This document shows, one piece after another, positions 23,745 through 34,814 of a stretch of 64,000 nt of DNA. This DNA comes from Aselliscus stoliczkanus (taxonomy: Eukaryota; Chordata; Mammalia; Chiroptera; Hipposideridae): assembly GCA_033961575.1 (NCBI GenBank), contig CM066732.1:83693687-83757686 (forward strand), written 5' to 3'. How positions within the stretch are numbered: the first letter of the stretch is position 1; every line of letters starts with the position of its first letter. The translations under genes were made by a program, and so were the position numbers. The notes beneath the pieces are model-generated. The model had not been told where the DNA came from. It saw nothing but the letters and a program-made list of their open reading frames with translations, and ran no database searches.

Positions 23745-25424
23745 AATATGATAATTACTGACAAAAACATTCAGGGTCATATCTGTGTGTAAACTGAGGT
23801 ACATCTTTAATATAAAAACTGAATGCCAATCCACGTTAAAGAATATCACTTCAAATATACTTTAGATGCTCTTTGACATAAGAAAACACTAAAAACATCT
23901 GCATTTGAAATTGACTTCAGCAGACACTAGACCCATCACTACTTTATTTTCCACAAAAAGCATTCTCATCTTTTTCAAAGTGAAAATACTTGTGACATTC
24001 GGGACAGTCTTAGGATTCTTATTCTGAGTAATCTTTTGTTTTTCTGTATTTTTTTTAAAGTGCAGAGACTTGGCTGATAGAGATATCAAGCAGTTATCAT
24101 TCTATGCATTCCTATTTGGTTTTTGTCTTTCTATTTCTCATCATTCATTGATGATACAAACAGACTTGTCTTTTGACTAAAATTCCTTTTTTATGGTTCA
24201 TAATTTATGAAGAACATGGCCTTCTGTGATAAAGACCCATCAAAAGCATCATTATTCTGCATTTATCTCCATTGAACTGCCTGTTTCATCTATTAGTATT
24301 TAAAAGGCTCTGCTTTTTTTTTCTGTATCTGGCTATAGTCCTCTAATTCATCTCATCTCTATTATCTGCAGGATAAGTCTTTGACTTAGATTGTGGGTCA
24401 AAAAAAAATCACTTTATTCAAATTATCTCTGACATTCAAAATAAAAAATATTCCCATGCAATCTTATTATTTTGGTGAAGATGGCAAATGAATATCATTT
24501 AGCACTTCTGATACTGATCTGATCTTTCATACCTATTGCCTCTGGTAATGAGTTACTATACAAGATGTACTGAAATAAACGATTCGTCCTTCAGTTCTTT
24601 CAGCCCTGTGTTCTTTATCTGTTAATGGGGTTCCTTATGCTTTGCTTTTCAGAACTCCTCCAATTGCTGCCTAGAATAATAAATGTTTAGCTGATCTCAC
24701 CCTTTCTGAATGCTGGACATTGTAATCTGCACAACAAATGAGTAAACATAGTTGGAAAGGGGGCTGAGAATTTAAAATGAAATTAATAAGTTCAAGGTGA
24801 GGAAAACACAACTTAGACTGAAGATTGACAAAGGTGAACAACTAAGACTCCAAGTTCTCAGAGATCTCCACAAACTCCCACCCTCTGAGGTTCAACATCT
24901 GGACTATGCCAGGGTGGTTTCAAAATTCTGTACCAAACATGAAGATGAATATTTTATATTTTTATTTCTTCTCATTCCATTAATAGTGGAACAAGTAGAC
25001 TAAGCTTTTCTGGCTAGTCACTTGATTAGTGCCTTTCCTGACCTCCCAACTTTAACTCATCAATGCTAATTTTATCTTGTCATTTGCATATTACTTATAA
25101 AATGCCCAGGGAAAGATAGAATTCAGAGTTTTTAAAAACAATTAAACTATAGCTTCAAGTTAGAAGAGTACAGAACTAAAAGGAATATTGTGAAACATGT
25201 AGTTAATTTCTCTACTTCTGGCCGAGCAATGCTTAGACCATGCCTGAAGGGCAGATATCAGTCTTCCTTTCAAAAACCATAAAGGAAAGGTATATTATGC
25301 AACATACCTTGGTGCCCTGTTCAAGAGTATCTCAATCCTATTAGATGAAGTTTGTATCAGACCTGACAACTTTAGATCAAACACCCTAATCAAACACTCA
25401 AACAGACCTTATTTATCACAGTAT
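23745..25424. other. Single-copy AT-rich noncoding DNA
   Basis: No SINE or LINE recognised. 24120-24330 has a slowly evolving look (long repeat-free AT-rich text) but I cannot demonstrate conservation. No gene. Confidence 0.5.
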
Positions 25425-25640
25425 AGTGGAAACAGCCCTGGAATTGGAACCAGAAGCCCTGAGTCAAAGCCTCTTCCTAGTTGTGGACCTATTTCAAAAC
25501 ATTGAACTTGTGTGAGTCTGGATTTCTACGTCTGAGAGAATTATATCTGCATAATTTGTTAAAGAATTGTGTACACCAGTTTAAATTTACTGTCATCAAG
25601 TACAATAACATATGTAGCACTGATTAAGTAAAGGGCTTTT
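25425..25640 (+). repeat. MIR3-type SINE
   Basis: 'tatagtggaaacagccctgg', 'aattggaaccagaagccctg' and 'cttcctagttgtggacct' are a good match to the MIR3 5' half. The 3' half is weak. Confidence 0.7.
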
Positions 25641-26236
25641 GTTAAGTTAGATGAAAATAGCATTGAGTGTGGTCTCTGGCAAGGAGCTGAGCACTTAGTA
25701 GGGAAAAAGGACATATCCACAACATGTGACCTAAACTGACAATGTGTGCAAGAAATAAGTTCTACTGAAATTCAAAGGCAATCTCTAATGTTTACTGGAG
25801 TAGTCAGGGAGTCAACATATTCCTAAAGACTGGCACACAAAGCTTCTGAAAAAAGATAAGGTCACGTTGAGGCTCATTCCTTAAACACAGTATGGACTAA
25901 GCAGGACTTAACTGTGAGTAAACTAGACCCTTCTAGTGCCTTTCTTTGAGAGAAATGACATCACCCTTTTATTCATTCAACAAGTAATGATAATTTCTCT
26001 ACAAAGCTCCAGATTAAAGGAATATTAATTAAAATAAAACATGGTTGTATTCTGAAAGAATCTTGCAGTTAAATGGAAAGAGACTGAAACTAAGATAACC
26101 AAATGATTTTCTCACTGGACCCAAAAGAAAACTAGCACAGCCAGGATTCCAAATCAGATGTGAGTGTTCCATATACTATTCACTTTCCACCCAGCATCTT
26201 ATGCTCATCCCTAAATTCCACTTCGTTCTTCTTAGA
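25641..26236. other. Single-copy noncoding DNA
   Basis: Nothing recognised. Confidence 0.55.
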
Positions 26237-26237
26237 C

Positions 26238-26242
26238 GCATG

Positions 26243-26273
<31 letters not shown>
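26238..26273. repeat. GC/CA alternating purine-pyrimidine tract
   Basis: GCATGCGCGCGC passes directly into (CA)13, so 36 bp alternate purine and pyrimidine almost without a break. This is the sequence class most prone to left-handed Z-DNA. It underlies the poly(V/C) and poly(H/T) stretches of the overlapping open frames at 26176 and 26201. Confidence 0.95.
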
Positions 26274-26624
26274 CATGCACACATGGGCACAAATATGGCA
26301 TGATAATACGTAATAATAAACCATGTGGTTTTTTAAAAATTATTTTTCCCTCACCCATCAAGCAGGTAGATGAGTTTACCATACACAATGACTGGGAGAA
26401 GAGATGATACAAAACAACAAGAGAGTCAATTTATTGGAGTCTAAAATTTTAGATAGATTTTGAAAATTTCTAGCAGAGGTAATGATCTTGAAAGTCATGG
26501 CTTTTATTTTCAAGAGCCAAGCACTTAAGAAAGAAAATGTTCCTGTTTTTATTTTCTTATATCAAACACTCAGTTTTATATATTAAGAAACAATGGAAAA
26601 TTCAGAACATGAGTTTATAACTAA
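26274..26624. other. Single-copy AT-rich DNA
   Basis: No gene or recognised repeat. Confidence 0.55.
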
Positions 26625-26815
26625 AACCAATGTTCCTCAAAGCATGGTTTGCAGACCATGTATATCAGACGCATCTAGAATGTGTCATAAAATTGAAGGC
26701 TGTGGAGCCCTACCCTAGGTCTACAAGGACAAGCACAGGAATGTGAATTTTAACGAACAGCCCAATTTTCCTTGTTCATAATAAAGTTTGAGTAGCTCTG
26801 CTTAAACTGTGCTAT
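26625..26815 (+). mobile_element. MER5A-like hAT-Charlie MITE, nearly full length
   Basis: Motifs are in order from the 5' TIR region 'caatgttcctcaaagcatgg', through 'gcagaccatgtatatcag', 'gagccctaccctaggtctac' and 'aatgtgaattttaac', to the 3' TIR-like 'taaagtttgagtagctctg'. There is no coding capacity. Confidence 0.85.
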
Positions 26816-27277
26816 AGAGAAGACACAATGAAATAGTCATTTCTCTGCTCATATAGGGGTACCAGCAGAAAAGAAAGAGAATTGGAAGGGTATGACTGGT
26901 ATAGAGATGCCTGTGGGTCCTTGAAAAGCAGACAGAACTCCACCTGTGCTAACCCAGGAGAGTTGGGGGGATAACAGAAATACCACTAGAAAGCTGGGGA
27001 CATTTGGGGAAGCTCCAGAGCAGATAAGACCAAACTATAGTCTGACTTCCAGACTGTCTCTCCTCCAAGAGCCTGAAAACCTCCCTCCTAAGCCCCAGCT
27101 CCACCAGCATTAATGGCACAGCAATAACCAGGGAAGGCATAGATGGGAATGTGCTTCAGTGTCGCCTCATAAATACTGTGTTCCTTGGGGTGGGGTGAGG
27201 GTGGGGGAGCCTCCAGAGTGTGTAGAAGTTCCTGAGAGGGTGAGCAGTCAGTACAAAGATTGTGCAGAGTAAACAAA
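26816..27277. other. Single-copy noncoding DNA
   Basis: A G-rich run (ggggtggggtgagggtgggg) at about 27187-27207 could form a G-quadruplex on the plus strand. The open frames of 62-64 codons on the minus strand are the antisense of this run. Confidence 0.5.
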
Positions 27278-27635
27278 TGTTATGGATTAAATTGTGTCCC
27301 GCTTCTCCCCTCCAGAAAAAAGGTTGGAATCTTAACCCACAGTACCTCACAATATGACTTTACTTGTAGATAGGGTCTTTCAAGAAAAAATGTATTCAAG
27401 ATAAAATGAGGTCATTAGGGTTGGCAATAATCCAATATTACTGCTATCCTTATCAAAAGGGAGAATTTGGACACAGAGACAGACACACATAAAAGGGGAA
27501 AAAACAAATGTAAAGACACACAAAGAGAAAATGGCTATTGTACATTAAGGAGAGAGTCCTGAAAGAGATCCTTCTCTCACAGCCCTCGGAAGGAACCAGT
27601 AGTGGAGCATCTTGATCTCAGACTTCTAGCCTCAG
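27278..27635 (+). repeat. MLT1-type MaLR LTR, 3'-truncated
   Basis: A solitary ancient LTR of the ERVL-MaLR class. It begins TGTTATGGATTAAATTGTGT and runs through 'tagatagggtctttcaag', 'aaaatgaggtcattaggg', 'gaatttggacacagagac' and 'cctcggaaggaaccag'. It loses identity after 'agacttctagcctc', so the last ~60-80 bp with the polyadenylation region are missing. No internal coding region accompanies it. Confidence 0.88.
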
Positions 27636-28122
27636 GCGTCACGTGGAAATGGGACTTTGTTTGCAGCCTTCTAGTGGTAACACAGCCTGGAAAGTCAGGC
27701 CATGATTCTTTCTGTTCTGAGATCTTCTTAAATACGCTCAGCATTTCCCTGATCACTCTATCATCTAGGATATCAGTGGTAAATATAACAGGGCCAAGAC
27801 ACTAATGTCCAAGACCAGGTTAGAGGTGCTACCCCTCAGCGAAAGGCAGACAGGAGCGCAAATGGCAAACAGATTCAATATCCTTCAGATGCCCAGAGAG
27901 TACATAAATCCTCCTACTCTGCCCTAAGGGAAGAAAAGCAGATCAGGGAAGGAATCCTAAATTGACTGAGTAGTTTCCAAATACTGCTTCTCATAAGGAA
28001 AGTGACTGAGTTATCTCAGATTGGCAAACAGTCACCATCAGCTAAAATTGGAACTTGAGAGCTTAGCCAAGTATAAAGAAACAAAGGAAGATATATTTTT
28101 TACATAGTCAAGTTTGCAAATA
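27636..28122. other. Single-copy noncoding DNA
   Basis: No recognised feature. It separates the LTR from the DNA-transposon pair that follows. Confidence 0.5.
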
Positions 28123-28276
28123 CAGTAAAACCTTGGAAGGAGAGTAACTTGGTTTGCAAGTGTTCTGCAAGATGAGCAAACATTTCTAAAACATTTTAAC
28201 GTGGTAAACTCGAGATGTCTTGCAATATGAGTAGTTTGTTTCCAGAATGAATTATGCTCAAAAACCAAGGTTAATA
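28123..28276 (+). mobile_element. Tigger/pogo-like MITE
   Basis: It starts CAGTAAAACCTTGGAAGGAG after a TA and ends ...CCAAGGTTAATA, so inverted ends (AACCTTGG at both) and TA target sites are visible. The body 'agtaacttggtttgcaagtg', 'ttctgcaagatgagcaaaca' and 'gatgtcttgcaatatgagta' matches a Tc1/mariner-superfamily MITE I remember as Tigger-like. About 150 bp, noncoding. Confidence 0.7.
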
Positions 28277-28399
28277 CATGTTAATATATTTTCATTTCAA
28301 CAAATATCCTTGGCACTTCATTAAAGGTTGGAAATACAGAGATGAGTATCTCCACTTACTAATAAATGGTACTAATGCAGTGTGAGGCACCTCACATAA

Positions 28400-28964
28400 G
28401 AGGTCAGACAATTAAGTTCGCGAACTTGTTGCAATGATGTTGCTAACATCATTGATCTCAGAGGGATTATCCATTATGAATTTGTGCCAACTGGACAAAC
28501 AGTTAACCAAGTTTACTATTTGGAAGTGCTGAAAAGGCAACATGAAAAAGTTAGACGACCTGAACTTCTTACCAATAATTCCTGGCTCTTGCATCACAAC
28601 AATGCACCAGCTCACATGACACTATCAGTGAGGGAGTTTTTAGCCAGTAAACAAATAACTGTATTGGAACATCCTCCCTACTCACCTGATCTGGCCCCCA
28701 GTGACTTCTTTGTTTACCCAAAGATAAAGGAAATATTGAAAGGAAAACATTTTGATGGCATTCAGGACATCAAGGGTAATATGATGACAGCTCTGATGGC
28801 CATTCCAGAAAGAGTTCCAAAATTGCTTTGAAGGGTGGACTAGGTGCTGGCATCAGTCCATAGCTTCCCAAGGGGAGTACTTTGAAGGGACCACAGTGAT
28901 ATTCAGCAATGGGGTATGTAGCACGTTTTGTAGAATGAGTTCACAAACTTAATTGTTAGACCTC
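28400..28964 (+). mobile_element. Mariner remnant, internally deleted
   Basis: The element is bounded by inverted repeats of about 26 bp: GAGGTCAGACAATTAAGTTC at the left (28400 on) and, reversed, GAGGTCTAACAATTAAGTTT at the right (28939-28964). Putative TA target sites are at 28397-28398 and 28968-28969. A complete mariner is about 1.3 kb. This copy is about 565 bp because the transposase N-terminal half (DNA-binding domain and first catalytic Asp) is gone; the left TIR passes directly into mid-transposase sequence at about 28431. From memory the TIR and protein resemble the mariner common in ruminants and bats (Mariner1_BT-like). Confidence 0.92.
28456..28952 (+). pseudogene. Mariner transposase C-terminal fossil, catalytic Asp lost
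   Basis: The frame is open from 28456 (DLRGIIHYEFVPTGQT...) to a stop at 28829-28831. It covers the second half of the DD34D catalytic domain, which would cut and join transposon ends in the nucleus. The family motif HHDNAPAH reads HHNNAPAH here: the second catalytic Asp is Asn (codon AAC at 28598-28600, explicable by one G-to-A change). The third Asp is intact in PPYSPDLAPSD (28703-28705), exactly 35 residues on, so the DD34D spacing is kept. After 28812 homology continues in another frame (EFQNCFEGWTRCW...ASQGEYFEG, to 28952), so a small indel near 28808-28812 adds a frameshift. With the N-terminal half missing as well, it cannot be active. No start codon context is expected. Confidence 0.93.
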
Positions 28965-28994
28965 ACATATAATTTGTATTCTTGACATCAGACC

Positions 28995-29140
28995 CACATG
29001 TGGTTACTATTATCAACCTTCAGCTAATTAAACTGAGGATCATCAATACTGTGTCATGGTCCTAGCGTTAGTGACTACTAGTGAGTAAGGATCAAACCCA
29101 GGTCCATTTGTCTCTGTTGCCTGCCTTTCATTCACGAGAC
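28995..29140 (-). repeat. MIR SINE, reverse
   Basis: 'ttactattatcaaccttcag', 'attaaactgaggatcatcaa' and 'gatcaaacccaggtccattt' fit the reversed MIR. Confidence 0.65.
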
Positions 29141-30035
29141 CCTAAGAAGTTTTGAATAGAATAGTATAAGAGAGGTATTAAATTGTAATAAAAAATTCCA
29201 TAAATTTCATAAGAAATATATGAATAGAATGAGATAGGATCACTACTGCCAAAGGTCTTGGGAAATGTTATATATAGAGAAGTAATTTTTTAGCTGTTTT
29301 GAGCTAGCATACAAGTTTTGAAAGCAATGAATGGAAGGGGACATGTTCCAGGAAAAGGATGTCATATGCCAAGCCCAAGGTTTTGAAAGTATGGCTGGCT
29401 TATGCCAAGAAGTTTGAGAAGTGAGGCTAACCAACCGCAATATGGGTCTGCCAGGAGGCAGTTTTAGCCTGGGGAGGCAAGTAAGCCAAAATGTGAAGGC
29501 ATTGCAGAGTCATGCAGAAATGACAGTGATCATATTTGTTTCTAGGAAGAACTAACTTTGGGGAGAGTGGAACGTAGACTTGAGAAGGCAAGCATGTGAT
29601 GGGAAGACCTAGGAGTGGGGATTGGGGGCTTTCCAATGTTCCAGGAGAAAAATTTAAGGCCACAGAGGGCAAGACACAGATTTTGGAGTTCTTCTTGAAG
29701 TGGAATTAGCAGATGTTAATGGTGAACAGTATGTTAAGAGTGCAAATGCATGCATAGTTGAGAGCATTTAGGTCCTTATTTTGTGAGACAGGTGAATGAG
29801 AATGATTGCAAACATGACAAGAAATCAGGTAAAGCCTCACTGCAGTCATCAGTATTTGATGAGATTTTACAGGGAGACCTGTATACAGGGAGATGAGACG
29901 CTAGCCAAGGAGCAGAGGCCAGAAGAGCAACATTTTAAAGCTTAAGTGTAATGGAACTCCTGGCAAGTCTTTGATCAGACTTTATACCTTTTTTTTTCTT
30001 AAAATAAGTGCTCCAAATATTCAAGAAATGTACCG
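29141..30035. other. Old repeat-like and single-copy DNA
   Basis: 29330-29480 resembles the reversed L2 middle region ('gacatgttccaggaaaagg', 'gaagtttgagaagtgagg'), weakly. The rest is unrecognised. No gene. Confidence 0.4.
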
Positions 30036-30225
30036 TTTTAGTGGAAAGAGTTCTGACATAGTAAGGTTCTACTGCCAAATTTGCTACTGATTAATTATGT
30101 GACCTTTGGCATGTCACTTAATCTAACTCAGACTTGGCATCCTCATCTGTAAAACTAGATCTCCAAAGCCCTTCTCTTTTGCTTTCAAATGCAATGACTA
30201 GAGGATTCACTCATTTTTTTGATCA
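30036..30225 (+). repeat. MIR3-type SINE
   Basis: 'agtggaaagagttctgacat', 'ttaattatgtgacctttggc', 'atgtcacttaatctaactca', 'cctcatctgtaaaactagat' and 'ctccaaagcccttctctttt' are in consensus order. Confidence 0.85.
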
Positions 30226-31560
30226 GAGAATTTTAGCTGAAGCATATCAGGCTATTGTGCCACAGGTTTCCCAAATATTAGTGGTAGGAAGAAACATTTT
30301 AATAATTCTAACTTCATGACTATAGAATTGTCAGGCTTTTGCACCTCAAAGTCATTGGTAATTAGACATTGACATTTCTCTCTTTCTACAACTACTGGGA
30401 ATGAATTCTACAAGCTTAGAAAGATGATGCAACAGACTGGTGAGATGAAACAAGTAATCAGGACAGGGTGGAAACCTTCCCAAATCATCACCGTAATTTT
30501 TTAACATAATGGTCATTGTTAATAGTGTCTATGAACAGAGATGCTAGATAATATAAAAATGTCCTCTTCATCTGAAAAGCTATGCTCTAAATAGGATATA
30601 ACATTTGGACACTGAAATCTCACAACAATCTAAAATCTTACAACACTAGAAAATTGCTTATTAGATGTTCAATGAAGGGAAGAGATGATTAGTCCCACAG
30701 CTTTGCCCCTGAGCTCTAGATCCTCTCGTTCCAATTATGGTACACAATAAAGAAGTCCCACTATTTTAGACCTAGTATTCCTCCAAGAGAGAAACTGTTG
30801 TTGAGTTTGTCTTATGACTTATCATTTAACAAATGACCCATTTCTTCAAAGATGCCCCACCCTCTCAGAGCACAGAGGAATTCAAGGAAAGACTTTTGCA
30901 AGGTGAATTAATGGCTCTAAGCATAGACTTATGCCAAGCTAGTAAGTCAAAGAAAATCATTTCAACCTTCATCTAGAAATTGAATGGTTATTGATTAATA
31001 CAGAAGATACTGTAATTTTTCCAATTAAATTAAGAAATGTTGCTGAACACAATTAAATTCTTTCTCATGTAACACTGTTTGTAGAGTGCACTTTTGACTA
31101 AATTCCATCTCTGAGGTTAATTACCATGTCTAGGGTCCAGCAATAATAGATTAAGTGGAAAGTTGGCTCCAAACAGTAAAGAATGGGAAGAAGTGAGAAG
31201 TCTCCAGAAGTGATTTATGTCCTACTGATGAGTTTGAGGGATGAAAGCCAAATAACCATACCACTCTTCTTCTATGCTAAAGGAATGGTGTAAAATTAAA
31301 AGGGTGTGTATTACTTTCAGTGGAGTAGGGGCAGTTCCACCTTTTGCTCACAATTAGGAATTAGCTCATTCTTGGTAGTTAGGCAAAAGGTAAAATGTCT
31401 TATTGAATGCGCTGGAGACATCCTAGGCAGTATGAATAGCTTTGTTTCAGAGGAGCTCACAGGTCTATGAAAATCAATGTGGAAGCTCAGTTAACTACCT
31501 CAGGAAGGTAGGTAAGAAAGAATTATAATCTCTAACCACAAAATCTGTTTAAAAGTGACA
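30226..31560. other. Single-copy noncoding DNA
   Basis: No repeat or gene recognised. Confidence 0.5.
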
Positions 31561-31564
31561 AGGG

Positions 31565-31735
31565 TAGTGTGATAGTCTAGAGAACCTAAAAGGAGCTGAG
31601 TTTTTGTAACAAATATGCTATATTAACTGGCTGGTTTTAGATAAGATACCAACTATACTCTGCCCCTTTTTACTCATCAGTAAAATGAGAGTTGGGTTCA
31701 ATGTTTCTAAAGTCATTCAAGTTCTATAATATGTG
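31565..31735 (+). repeat. MIR3-type SINE, 3' half
   Basis: 'tttactcatcagtaaaatga', 'gagttgggttcaatgtttct' and 'aaagtcattcaagttctat' match the distinctive MIR3 3' region. Confidence 0.7.
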
Positions 31736-32686
31736 AATAATAAAAATTTTAAAATTAGGAAAAGTAAAATCTGTGTACACACACACACATACACACATAC
31801 ACCCTCCACCTTTAAGCTCTGTTTTGAGAGTCCCTGCTGTGACCCTGCCTCACTAGAACCATTCTGGGTAGAAAGCATACACTTTTAAGTAACTCCTCCT
31901 GAACTTGTTTTCATATAAAGCAGGCTTCCAAAAAGAAAGGGCCCTTTAAAAGGATAGCTCACTGTGAAAACAGCAAAGAATATATACTAAAAAAAAAGAC
32001 TAAAAGGCCTTCATGACACATTCAATGAAGAGATGCCCTCACAACTTTTACCAGTTAATTGATGCATAAAAGGTTGTGAAGATTAATGTACATCAAAATC
32101 AAAACTAAATTGAATTTTTGACATTTTTGCAAATAAAAACCCCAAAGAATACATAGATGCCTTTTGATTTGTCACACCTGGAAGACTCTGAATCATGAAG
32201 CGCTCTAGGAGAGGCCATTAAATAGCGTTAGATGGTTTGTCAGTGTGGAGGAAAAGTAATTGAAGAAGCAAACTGTGTGTATGGGTATTGCATTTTAAAA
32301 TATTTACCAAACAGAGATAAAGTGAGTATTTTTTCTTCCATAATTACAAAGCACAAGTGTCGATTAGTCAACAAGAAAATTTTAAAAATCAGTCAGATTA
32401 AATAATCTTTGCTTAAAGACATTTCTGGTTTGCATTTAAAAAAATAGTGGCTGTCTAAGGTATTTGTGATTTATTTTATGAGCAGAGAAAAGCTTTAAAA
32501 GCCAACAACTGGTCTATGAGAATGACATTTGAAAATAGCAATGTGTATGGAATGAGTATAAGAGGTAAAATAAGTACCAAAATTCTTAGTACTGGCGCAA
32601 TAAAAGTATGAATTAGAAAACAATTTCAGATCACCTCAGTCTGATACCCTTAGCCTCAGTCATAAGGGAAATTACTGAATATATAT
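31736..32686. other. Single-copy DNA with a short CA repeat
   Basis: A (CA)n stretch lies at about 31776-31802. From 32160 to 32560 the text is repeat-free and AT-rich and has a conserved-element look, but no comparison is available. No gene. Confidence 0.45.
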
Positions 32687-32689
32687 CTG

Positions 32690-32726
32690 TACACACACAC
32701 AGACACACACACACACTCACACACAG
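32690..32726. repeat. (CA)n flank of the MITE
   Basis: An imperfect CA repeat immediately left of the MITE at 32729. Confidence 0.9.
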
Positions 32727-32728
32727 AA

Positions 32729-32918
32729 GGTGTCAAAAAAGTATATACATTTTAAGAAAAGGAAAAAAAATTGAATTAAATTTGTAATACTTAATATATA
32801 CCAATAACAAAAAATGAATACAAGTCACTGTAATTACAAGAGGCGCTCAAAGTGATTACCACCAATATAATTTTAACAGTTTTTTTCCTTACTTAAAATG
32901 TGTATTCATTTTTTGGCA

Positions 32919-32920
<2 letters not shown>
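32729..32920. mobile_element. 192-bp Tc1/mariner-type MITE
   Basis: The left end GGTGTCAAAAAAGTATATAC...ATTTTAAG is mirrored by the right end, which read in reverse is GGTGCCAAAAAATGAATACA...ATTTTAAG. Similarity continues inward through 'aaaggaaaaaaa', giving inverted repeats of about 50 bp in a 192-bp element without coding capacity. The GGTGTC-CAAAAAA start and the TAATTACAAGAGG centre fit a Tc1/mariner-class MITE. TA target sites cannot be read because CA and GT microsatellites abut both ends. Confidence 0.82.

Positions 32921-32952
<32 letters not shown>
32921..32952. repeat. (GT)16 flank of the MITE
   Basis: A perfect GT tract immediately right of the MITE, complementary in sense to the CA tract on its left. 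Confidence 0.95.
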
Positions 32953-32954
<2 letters not shown>

Positions 32955-33318
32955 TTTGTTTGTTTGTTTTTTAAGAATCAATGAAATAAGCAAATGCTGG
33001 TATATAGTTAAATCAATGAGGGTCCCCGTTTAATCTTTGAAAAGAATACTGACACTAAAAATATTAGTAATCAAGTAAGTGTAATGTCTTCTGTAGTAGA
33101 TATAAAATGAAGACTCTGTAGACCAACACAATGTCTATATTGGGGTCTAAACACACACGTTCCCCGCAGAGGATCTAATTATAGGGTATTTATGTATGGT
33201 CTCATGTGCCCCAGGAGGACGTCAATTGCAGCATATGGAAAGCAATTCTTCCATCCAAATAATTGGCTTCATCTGATTCTACCATAAGTGTCTACAGGTA
33301 TGGTTTTCTCCTAAGGTT
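32953..33318. other. Single-copy noncoding DNA
   Basis: A short GTTT repeat at 32957-32970. Otherwise unrecognised. Confidence 0.55.
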
Positions 33319-33326
33319 GGATTTTT

Positions 33327-33484
33327 ATTTTTATTTTTTATTTTTTTTTAGCTGAGCCATCCTGCCACCTGTTGGCAGCTTAGCAGGAGCTCAGCTTGGG
33401 ATGGGAATCAAACTGGCGACCCTGTTGCTCAGAGCTTGAACTCTTGAGCAAGCTCTTAACCAACTGAGCCACTTGGCTGGCCCA
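33327..33484 (-). mobile_element. Bat-type SINE, short subfamily, reverse
   Basis: Read on the minus strand it has a GGGCCAGCCAAGTGGCTCAG head, 'ttggttaagagcttgctcaa', a B-box-like AGTTTGATTCCC, then 'ctgccaacaggtggcagg', 'atggctcagct' and an A-rich tail. The second partial 'atggctcagct' shows it is the same dimer-type unit found inside the trimeric copy at 40473. GGATTTTT flanks it (33319-33326 and 33485-33492). The open frame at 33391 minus crosses it and is not a gene. Confidence 0.88.
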
Positions 33485-33494
33485 GGATTTTTTT

Positions 33495-34809
33495 TTTTTT
33501 TTAATGATGCCATTAGTAGTAGACATGATTGACAAAGATGATACAGAATGGGACATGCCTTTGACAATTCCAAAAAACTCTTGTGACTATCTTCACTGTC
33601 TTTATTTCCAACAATTACTTTAGCAGTTGGCAAAGTAGAACTGTTCACAAGACACAGATGTCAAAAACAAAAAACAAACCTGGTTTTGAAAAAAAATGGA
33701 ACAGAAGGAAAGGTTTCTATTTTTGGTAGGACAACAGTACTTTGTTTTAATCGATTACAAAGAATCTAAAACTCTAAATTCTAAATGAGGTTAATAAATC
33801 AAAAAGAGTTAAAATGAAAACAAGTTTCATAATCAGTTTGCAAATAAACACTGCTACATATTCTATTAAGGCTGGTCCCAGGACTGAAGCAAGCTAAAAC
33901 AGATTTTTCATACATACCCACAGTTCAAAGCTTTTAGGTAAAAATAGATCATGAGAAAACATTTTAATAAACACTGCTATTTACTAAGAATGGTAATAGC
34001 AGCAAGCAATCAGAAGCTATCTAACCAAAAGCCCCTTCTCCTTGAATGGATTTTTCCTCAATCTCCCTCAATTTCAATCTCTGAAAATACAGAGTAACTA
34101 TTTTCCAAATCACCTGCAAAAGAAGTCTAAAGCATCTAGTCATACCCTACTGAAATCATTCCAATCTCTTACTTATATTCCAGCTCTTGCAATTAAGTCT
34201 CTGAATGAGCTGAGGTTTCTCTGAGGATGCCCCACCTTATCCTCTAACATTGATAATATTTGAGAACAAAGTCTGAAATAAACTTTGTTACATACCTCGA
34301 GGGAGATTCTAAGTTTCTACATTTGGTAGGTAGATGCCCAAGTTATAAAAGAAAACAATAACTTTATGGGGACAATGATTATTCAAATTTTATACAAATT
34401 ATCTGTAGGAAATTTAGGAAAAAATTGGTTCTTATAAATGCTGGTCAAAAAGTCAATGTAAGGAAGTAGTTACAGCCACCCAAAGAGAGATTTTAAAGTG
34501 AAAAGAAAATTGAAAACTAAAGCTTGTAATCACAATATTTAAATGTGGGGGAGAAAAAAAACAAACCTATGAAGAAGACCATGAACAAACAGTAGGAGTC
34601 ACCAGCAAGGAGAAATTCAGGAGGAGATGAGGGACTAATCAACTTCATCAAACACTGCATACTTTTGAGTAATATAAGGATGAACAGTATCCATTGGATT
34701 TAGCATATTAGGATGATATTAGTGAATCTAGCAAATGCTGTTTCAAGAGGAAATCGTTGTAGTGACCTGAGGGGAATCAGAGGTGAGTTGAAAAGAGTAA
34801 CTGATACTT
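33495..34809. other. Single-copy AT-rich noncoding DNA
   Basis: No gene or repeat recognised. Confidence 0.5.
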
Positions 34810-34814
34810 AGGAT

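Noticed and set aside
23403..23792. 129-codon open frame
   Set aside because: Lies wholly within the GC-rich core of the SINE at 23212-23730 and its target-duplication flank.
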